From the NCBI GenBank assembly GCA_021234155.1, contig JAJEKV010000091.1, positions 1,059,501 to 1,123,500 of the forward strand: a DNA stretch of 64,000 bases. The letters are read 5' to 3'. The notes beneath the pieces were generated by a model, which was given only the letters and a program-made list of their open reading frames with translations, did no database searches and was not told the origin of the DNA. The translations under genes were made by a program, and so were the position numbers. The DNA is from Isoetes taiwanensis (Eukaryota; Streptophyta; Lycopodiopsida; Isoetales; Isoetaceae). Shown here piece after piece: positions 56,891 to 64,000 of this stretch; positions within the stretch are counted from its first letter, which is position 1; every line of letters starts with the position of its first letter.

Positions 56891-57889
56891 GTGGTGACAT
56901 GGCATGCCAAGAAAGCAAGGCCAAGTTTTGACTAGGCCAAAAATGAAAAAAAATGTCCATCTCTGGCCTTTTCATTGGGTGATGTTGGCAAATTTTGGAT
57001 GACATGGCTAGATGGTGGTGACATGGACATGATGACTAGGACTTTATGCAAGAAATATGATGACCTTTGAAATTTTTGGTAGAGGAGTTTGGCAAGGAAT
57101 TAAATAGAGGGATCTGAAGAACTTAAAGCGCCGACACACTTCCCCAACTCGAACCAGGCCAGGACTTTGCGCAGTTTTCTCACCAGAGGGGAGAGGCCAG
57201 ACCCCAGGAGATGGACCTCAGAAAGGTTGTCGAGGCAGCCTTTCCTATCAGTGCTCCTCTGGGAGGGCAAATGCCAATTCCCCCCCCTCCGGGAGCTCAA
57301 TTTTCCTATCCGACCGTTGAATCCGTCATTCAAGTAACCTGCTTCGAGTAGGCTCAAAAAAATCCAAGATCCGTCCGGGAGAACTTATCACACCACGAAG
57401 CGTTATGCGGGTTGACCGCATAGAAAACCAAGTGTTTTGTGTTCGGGCAGTATAAAGGCTCTGGAATGGAGATTCGACTTCGCCATGTCGGCCGGAATGG
57501 CGAAATTACCCCAGGGACCAAGTTACATGTCATTTTGGCAACGAAAGAAACATGAACCCTCTACATAGTGGTATTCCGCAGCCACCTCTTAGGCCAATTG
57601 ACTACGAACGTGTTGGAAGTGAGCTACCTTGGTGCTTCTTGAAGAAGGGGTGGTCTTCTGCCCACGAAACTTGCTCCCCGGGGTAAAGTCGACATTTTGA
57701 GTCCATTGGCAGAGTCAGTTCACAGTTCCGGAGTGGGAAAGTTGCCCGTCTGTGGCCAGGATTCTTTGGGAGAGGACCTTTGGGGCGAACTGCCTCCGAA
57801 AAGTTTTAAAGGTCCATCTTATGGCCTCAACACCCTCCCTCTACGTGATGACATTGTGCAAGATTTTGGTCGAATCTGACTAGGATATG

Positions 57890-57940
57890 GCCTCCGAAAC
57901 GTAAACCCTGTGTGCTGCTAGGTTATTGAAGGGTTTACGT
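57890..57940. repeat. Hairpin module with AAACCCT stem (copy B, left)
   Basis: GCCTCCGAAACGTAAACCCT is followed, after a loop of about 20 nt containing GCTGCTAGGTTATTG, by AGGGTTTACGT. It mirrors the module at about 58541-58605 across the palindrome. Confidence 0.8.
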
Positions 57941-58214
57941 TATGAAATCGAAGTTTTAATCGGTTGCACTTGGGTCATGGTTGAGAAGCTGCAATTGAGA
58001 ACATGAAGCAATAGGAACTCATGGAATGGGGTTTGGAGTTATCCTCCTCCCAGTGTTGCAATTAGAAGTCAAGAGCGCCTTTTGTTGTAGCAAAATTGTT
58101 TGGGATCATTCGGGATGGCCAATAGATCCAAACTCTGTTATTTCAGTTGCCATGGCTCCGCATGTGTGTTTAGCAAAGGCGCACCTAGCTATCCAAGAAA
58201 ACGACCACGTTTTG

Positions 58215-58274
58215 GCCTCCGAAATATAAACCCTGTGTGTTGCTAGGTTATTGTAGGGTTTACGTTTCGGAGGC
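58215..58274. repeat. Central hairpin of the copy B palindrome
   Basis: GCCTCCGAAATATAAACCCT pairs with AGGGTTTACGTTTCGGAGGC, a 20-bp stem with two mismatches and a 20-nt loop. It is the exact symmetry point of the element. Confidence 0.88.
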
Positions 58275-59599
58275 TAAAATGTGATCATTTTCTCGGATAG
58301 CTAGATGCACCTTGCTAAACACACATGAGCCATAGCAATCAGGCAAAATAACTGAGTTTGATCTATTGGCCATCCCGAATGATCCCAAACAATTTTGCTA
58401 CTGCAAAAGGTGCTCTTGACTTCTAATTGCCACAATCGAGGAAGTTAAATCCAAATCCCATTCCCTCGTTCCTATTGCTTCACATTTTCAATCGCAAACT
58501 TCTTGACCATGTCCCAAGTGCAACCGACTAAAACTCGACCTCCATAATGCAAACCTTTCAATAACCTAGCAACACCACGGGGTTTACATTTTGGAGGTCG
58601 TATCCTAGTCGATTCGTCATCCGTGATCTTGCAAAATGTCATCATGTAGAGGGAGGGTGTTGATGCCGTAAGATCGGACCCTTAAAACCTTAGGAACCGC
58701 CGCCTCTAAGGTCGCTCTCCTCCGAAGGCCCCGGCCACCAGGGACGGGCAACTCTCCCACTCCAAAAATCGTGGAACCGACCGCCAATGGACTCAAAATG
58801 TCAACTTTACTCGAGGACCAAGTTTCGTGGGCAGAACACCACCCCTTCTCCAAGAAGCACCAAAGTAGCTCTGCGTCCAACACGTCAGAGTCAATTGGCC
58901 TAATAGGTGGTCGCGGGAATACCGCTATGTAGAGGGTTCGTGTTTTTTCGTTGCCAAAATGACCATGTAACTTGGTCCTCGGGGTAATTTCGCCATTCCT
59001 GATGACACATATTAAGTCTAACCTCCATTCCAGAGCCTTTGTATCGCCCGGAACGACAAAACACTTGGTTTTCTACTGGTCAACTCAAGTAACGCCGCGG
59101 GTTTGATAAGTTCTCCGATGGATCTTGATTCGTTTGAGCCCTGCCAAAGTGTTACTTGAATGACGGATTCAACGGTCGGATAGGAAAATTGAGCTCCTGG
59201 AGGGGGGGGGGGATTGGCATTTGCCCTTCTAGAGGAGCGCTGATAGGAAAGGCTGCCTCAACAACCTTTCTGAGGTCCATCTCCAGGGGTCTGGCCTCTC
59301 CCCTCTGGTGAGAAAGCTGCGCAAAGTCCTGGCCTGGTTCGAGTTGGGAAAGTATGTCAGCGCATTAAGTTCTTCAGATCCCTCTATTATATTCCTTGCC
59401 AAACTCCTCTACCAAAAATTTCAAAGGTTATCATATTTTTTGCATAAAGTCCTAGTCATCATGTCCATGTCACCATCATCTAGCCATGTCACCTAAAATT
59501 TGCCAACATCACCCAATGAAAAGACCAAAGATGGACATCTTTTCATTTTTGGCCTAGTCAAAACTTGACCTTGCTTACTTGGCATGCCATGTCACCACT

Positions 59600-62500
59600 T
59601 GGGGTGCCTAGGTGGCATGCTTGAGCCTAGGTGGCATGCCTGACCCACCTTGGCATGTTGGAGCCTAGATGGCATGTTGGAGCCTGGAGCCACCTTGGCA
59701 TATTTGAGCCTAGGTGGCATGTTTGAGCCACCTTGGCATGTTGGAGCCCACGTGGCATTATATGTTTGAGTCTAGGTGGCATGTTGGAGCCTAGGTGGCA
59801 TGTTTGAGCCACCTTGGCATGTTTGAGCCTAGGTGGCATGTTGGAGCCACCTTGGCATGTTGGAGCCTAAGTGAGCCTGCATGGCATGTTTGAGCCTAGG
59901 TGGCATGTTTGAGCAACCTAGGAATGTTGGAGCCCACGTGGCATATTTGAGCCACCTTGGCAAGTTGGAGCATAGGTGGCATGTTGGAGCCACCTTGGCA
60001 TTTTTGAGCCTAGGTGGCATGTTTGAGCCACCTTGGCATGTTGGAGCCCACGTGGCATTATGGAGTCCACGTGGCATGTTTGAGCCTAGGTGGCATGTTG
60101 GAGCCTAGGTGGCATGTTTGAGCCCACCTTGGCATGTTTTAGCCACCTGGCATGTTTACGCCTAGGTGGGATGTTGGAGCCTGCGTGGCATGCTTGAGCC
60201 ACCTTGGCATGTTGGAGCCGCGTGGCATATTTGAGCCACCTTGGCAAGTTGGAGCATAGGTGGCATGTTAGAGCCTAGGTGGCATGTTTGAGCCACCTTG
60301 GCATGTTGGAGCCCACGTGGCATTATGGAGTCCATGTGGCATGTTTGAGCCTAGGTGGCATGTTGGAGCCTAGGTGGCATGTTTGAGCCCACCTTGGCAT
60401 GTTTGAGCCACCTCGCATGTTTGATCCTAGGTGGCATGTTGGAGCCTAGGTGGCATGTGGGAGCCACCTTGGCATGTTTGAGCCTAGGTGGCATGTTTGA
60501 GCCACCTTGGCATGTTGGAGCCAACATGGCATTTTGGAGCCAAATTGGCATGTTGGAGCCCACGTGGCATGTTTGAGCCACCTTGACATGTTTGAGCACG
60601 TTGGAGCCTAGGTGGCATGTTTGAGCCACCTTGGCATGTTGGAGCCTAGGTGGCATGTTGGAGACCACGTGGCATGTTTGAGCTCACCTTGGCATGTTTG
60701 AGCCACCTGGCATGTTTGACCTAGGTGGCATGTTGGAGCCTAGGTGGCATGTTGGAGCCACCTTGGTATGTTTGAGCCTAGGTGGCATGTTTGAGCCACC
60801 TAGGAATGTTGGAGCCTAGGTGGCATGTTGGAGCCCACGTGGCATATTTGAGCCACCTTGGCAAGTTGGAGCATAGGTGGCATGTTGGAGCCAGCGTGGC
60901 ATGTTTGAGCAAGTTGGAGCCTAGGTGGCATGTTTGAGCCATTTTGTCATGTTGGAGCCTAGGTGGCATGTTTGAGCCACCTTGGCATGTTTGAGCCTAG
61001 GTGGCATGTTGGAGCCACCTTGGCATGTGGGAGCCACCTTGGCATGTTTGAGCCTAGGTGGCATGTTTGAGCCACCTTGGCATGTTGGAGCCCACATGGC
61101 ATGTTGGAGCCTATGTGGCATGTTGGAGCCCACGTGGCATGTTTGAGCCACCTTGGCAGCCTAGGTGGCATGTTTGAGCCACCTTGGCATGTTGGAGCCT
61201 AGGTGGCATGTTGGAGACCACGTGGCATGTTTGAGCCACCTTGGCATGTTAGAGCCTAGGTGGCATATTGGAGCCTGTGTGGCATGCTTGAGCCACCTTG
61301 GCATGTTGGAGCATAGGTGGCATGTTGGAGCCAGCGTGGCATGTTTGAGCACGTTGGAGCCCTAGGTGGCATTTTGAGCCATTTTGTCATGTTGGAGCCT
61401 AGGTGGAGCCCACGTGGCATGTTTGAGCCACCTTGGCATGTTGGAGCCTAGGTGGCATGTTGAAGCCCATGTGGCATGTTGAAGCCCATGTGGCATGTTT
61501 GAGCCACCTTGTCATGTTGGAGCCTAGGTGGCATGTTTGAGCCACCTTGGCATGTTGGAGCCTAGGTGGCATGTTGGAGCCCCGTGGCATGTTTGAGCCA
61601 CCTTGGCATGTTTGAGCCTAGGTGGCATGTTTGAGCCATGGTGGCATGTTGGAGTCTAGGTGGCATGTTTGAGCCAACTTGGCATATTTAAGCCTAGGTG
61701 GCATGTTGTGAGCCACCTTGACATGTTGGAGCTTAGGTGGCATGGTGGAACCCACGTGGCATGTTTGAGCTACCTTGGCATGTTGGAGCCTAGGTGGCAT
61801 ATTGGAGCCTAGGTGGCATGTTTGAGCCCACCTTGGCATGTTTGAGCCACCTGGCATGTTTGAGCCTAGGTGGCATGTTGGAGCCTAGATGGCATGTTTG
61901 AGCCACCTTGGCATGTTAGGAGCCTAGGTGGCATGTTGGAGCCACCTTGGCATGTTGGAGACCCTAAGTGAGCCTATATGGCATGTTTTGAGCCACCTAG
62001 GAATGTTGGAGCCTAGGTGGCATGTTGGAGCCCACGTGGCATATTTGAGCCACCTTGGCAAGTTGGAGCATAGGTGGCATGTTGGAGCCTAGGTGGCATG
62101 TTTGAGCCATTTTGTCATGTTGGAGCCTAGGTGGCATGTTGGAGCCACCTTGGCATGTTTGAGCCTAGGTGGCATGTTAGAGCCACCTTGGCATGTTGGA
62201 GCCCACGTGGCATGTTTGAGCCACCTTGGCATGTTGGAGCCTAGGTGCCATGTTGAAGCCCATGTGGCATGTTTGAGCCAATGTCATGTTGGAGCCTAGG
62301 TGTCATGTTTGAGCCACCTTGGCATATTGGAGCCAGGTGGCATGTTTGAGCCTAGGTGGCATGTTGGAGCCACGGTGGCATGTTGGAGCCTAGGTGGCAT
62401 GTTTGAGCCAACTTGGCATATTTAAGCCTAGGTGGCATGTTGTGAGCCTCCTTGGCATGTTGGAGCCTAGGTGGCATGGTGGAGCCCACGTGGCATGTTT

Positions 62501-63465
62501 GAGCCACCTTGGCATGTTAGAGCCTAGGTGGCATGTTTGAGCCTAGGTGGCATGTTTGAGCCCACGGCATGTTTGAGCCTAGGTGGCATGTTGGAGCCTG
62601 GGTGGCATGTTTGAGCCACCTTGGCACGTTTGAGCCTAGGTGGCATGTTGAAGCCACCTTGGCATGTTGGAGCCTAAGTGAGCTTGCATGGCATGTTTGA
62701 GCCTATGTGGCATGTTTGAGCCACCTAGGAATGTTGGAGCCTAGGTGGCATGTTGGAGCCCCGTGGCATATTTGAGCCACCTTGGCAAGTTGGAGCATAG
62801 GTGGCATGTTGGAACTGCGTGGCATGTTTGAGCACGTTAAAGCCTAGGTGGCATGTTTGAGCCATTTTGCATGTTGGAGCCTAAGTGGCATGTTGGAGCC
62901 ACCTTGGCATGTTTGAGCCTAGGTGGCATGTTAGAGCCACCTTGGCATGTTGGAGCCCCGTGGCATGTTTGAGCCACCTTGGCATGTTGGAGCCTAGGTG
63001 GCATGTTGAAGCCCATGTGGCATGTTTGAGCCACCTTGTCATGTTGGAGCCTAGGTGGCATGTTTGAGCCACCTTGGCATGTTGGAGCCTAGGTGGCATG
63101 TTGGAGCCCACGTGGCATGTTTGAGCCACTTTGGCATGCTTGAGCCTAGGTGGCATGTTAGAGCTACGGTGGCATGCTGGAGCCTAGGTGGCATGTTTGA
63201 GCCAACTTGGCATATTTAAGCCTAGGTGACATGTTGTGAGCCACCTTGGCATGTTGGAGCCTAGGTGGCATGGTGGAGCCCACATGGCATGTTTGTGCCA
63301 CATTGGCATATTGGAGCCTGCATGGCATGTTAGAGCCCGCGTGGCATGTTGGAGCCATCTTGGCATGTTGGAGCCACCTTTGTGGCATGTTTGAGCCACC
63401 TTGTGTATGTTTGAGCCACCTTGGTGGCATGTTTGAGCCACCTTGGCATGTTTGAGCTGATTGGG
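59600..63465 (-). repeat. Expanded minisatellite array, right arm of copy B
   Basis: About 200 units over 3.87 kb. Two 19-mers alternate: GGCATGTTTGAGCCACCTT and GGCATGTTGGAGCCTAGGT. A frequent third variant places CCCACGTGG where CCTAGGTGG would be, so many units contain the palindromes CCTAGG or CACGTG at the same position. Units are cleaner than in copy A. The array ends near 63465 just before a CT microsatellite. The open frames across it are periodicity artefacts. Confidence 0.95.
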
Positions 63466-63516
63466 ACCTGAGATCATGTGCATATGCTCAAAAAATGGAT
63501 TTGAGGCATAAACAAG

Positions 63517-63521
<5 letters not shown>

Positions 63522-63549
<28 letters not shown>
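63522..63549. repeat. CT microsatellite
   Basis: About 14 tandem CT units, 60 bp beyond the end of the minisatellite array. Confidence 0.95.
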
Positions 63550-63550
<1 letters not shown>

Positions 63551-63739
63551 CAAAAATTCAATTTTGGGGATCTTCATAATGCCTTTGCATTCTAGTTTTC
63601 TATAAGCATGAGGGGTAAAGGGACAATAGATGAGATATTGCATTTTTGCAGCGGTCCTGCACCCCCTCAAGGAATACAAATAAAATTCTTGATGGTTTTG
63701 TTATGCAAAAATAGGTGTTAAGTAATTGAAGTAGTTGAA

Positions 63740-64000
63740 GTAACTTGTCTTACATGGAATACTAGTATAAGGACATGTGATCGTGCACGCATCACATGTA
63801 GCAAATCAAGTACTGGTCCTACCACTATAAAGACCCGTGATATGGAAGGATAGGACATGTAGAGAATCAAGTATTCTTTCCTACTTCTATAAAGACATGT
63901 GACATAATTCATGTATTCTTTCCTACAATGCCTTAGCAAATAAAGTACTCTGTCCTACTACTATAAAGACATGTGACATGGAAGCATAGGACATGTAGAG
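63740..64000. repeat. Degenerate tandem repeat, unit about 65-75 bp, running off the window
   Basis: CTATAAAGAC followed by (A/C)(C/T)GTGA recurs near 63826, 63887 and 63961. GGATAGGACATGTAGAG-like and GTATTCTTTCCTAC blocks alternate between them. The array continues to the window end and probably beyond. Confidence 0.75.

Larger units (their letters stand above)
56895..59615. repeat. Large palindromic core of copy B
   Basis: Arms of roughly 1.35 kb meet at about 58245. Hairpin modules with GTAAACCCT/AGGGTTTAC stems occur at 57890-57940, at the centre and at about 58541-58605, placed symmetrically. Arm sequences agree with each other better than either agrees with copy A, as expected of a younger or recently homogenised palindrome. 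The reading frames within are unrelated to any protein I know. Confidence 0.85.
56078..63465. mobile_element. Foldback-type minisatellite element, copy B (best preserved)
   Basis: Lead-in sequence (56078-56605), short minisatellite array (56610-56890), left arm (about 56895-58239), central hairpin (58215-58274), right arm (about 58250-59615) and a 3.9-kb minisatellite array (59600-63465) in inverse orientation. The two arms are near-complementary over their whole length. For example, GTTTGGGATCATTCGGGATG in the left arm near 58088 pairs with CATCCCGAATGATCCCAAAC near 58371. No transposase or other gene is present. Single-stranded DNA or a read-through transcript could fold into a hairpin more than 1.3 kb long. 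Confidence 0.8.

Noticed and set aside
58215-58274. AAACCCT/AGGGTTT as interstitial telomere sequence
   Set aside because: Only single heptamers occur inside a hairpin stem; there is no tandem TTTAGGG array.
59600-63465. Direct-repeat array as a CRISPR-like array
   Set aside because: Units are contiguous with no unique spacers, they degenerate continuously, and the context is a plant nuclear genome.

Overview
The window is nuclear DNA of a land plant. The evidence is a set of broken but recognisable plant gene fragments: an EIN3/EIL ethylene-signalling transcription factor, a calcium-dependent protein kinase (CDPK), an LPR-type multicopper oxidase, a SAC3/GANP (SAC3A-like) protein and an FCP1/NIF-type phosphatase. 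They lie in a large, repeat-rich, gene-poor background with LINE, LTR and foldback/MITE-like elements. I see no rRNA or tRNA gene, no organellar segment and no CRISPR array. The style (huge non-coding tracts, minisatellite-bearing inverted repeats, LINE debris) fits a large-genome plant such as a fern, lycophyte, bryophyte or gymnosperm. I cannot name the species.

Layout. (1) 1-6132 and 56078-63465 are two copies, about 56 kb apart in the same orientation, of one unusual element. Each has about 530 bp of lead-in sequence, a short minisatellite array of a 19-bp unit, a large inverted-repeat core whose arms are about 1.35 kb in the better copy, and then a greatly expanded array of the same 19-bp unit in the opposite orientation (about 2.7 kb in the first copy, 3.9 kb in the second). 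A third, diverged copy is at 29.7-30.95 kb. All three carry small hairpins whose stems contain the plant telomere-like heptamer AAACCCT. (2) 6.16-7.1 kb is a frameshifted SAC3A-like segment touching the end of the first array. (3) 7.1-20 kb is mostly unrecognised AT-rich sequence with short tandem duplications, a MITE-like inverted repeat (17.3-17.8 kb) and the polypurine tract and start of a Ty3/gypsy-type LTR (19.9 kb). (4) 20.9-27.3 kb is gene-like but broken: unknown exons, a phosphatase fragment, and on the minus strand a transposon-like protein with an HGKGxxDG motif. (5) 28.4-29.6 kb is a T-rich tandem array of a unit of roughly 65 bp. (6) 30.9-34.4 kb holds dispersed direct and inverted copies of a second repeat family. 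(7) 36.7-41.3 kb holds an A-rich array, the 3' end of a LINE with a TTTCA tail, an EIN3 pseudogene and the 5' half of another LINE. (8) 41.5-51.5 kb is a duplicated low-copy region with a transposon-like gene on the plus strand and, on the minus strand, a head-to-tail cluster of four tiny coiled-coil genes. Each of these begins Met-Ala-Ser with a TATAAAT-type box about 90 bp upstream. (9) 52.9-54.6 kb has the oxidase and kinase fragments, followed by a tRNA-derived SINE-like promoter that abuts the second large element.

Almost every recognisable coding segment is interrupted by one-base indels or stops although the surrounding residues are well conserved. Either these are fairly young pseudogenes or the assembly has many base-level errors; from this sequence alone I cannot separate the two. 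I see no intact gene of known function. The two most distinctive items are the foldback-minisatellite element family and the tandem mini-gene cluster.
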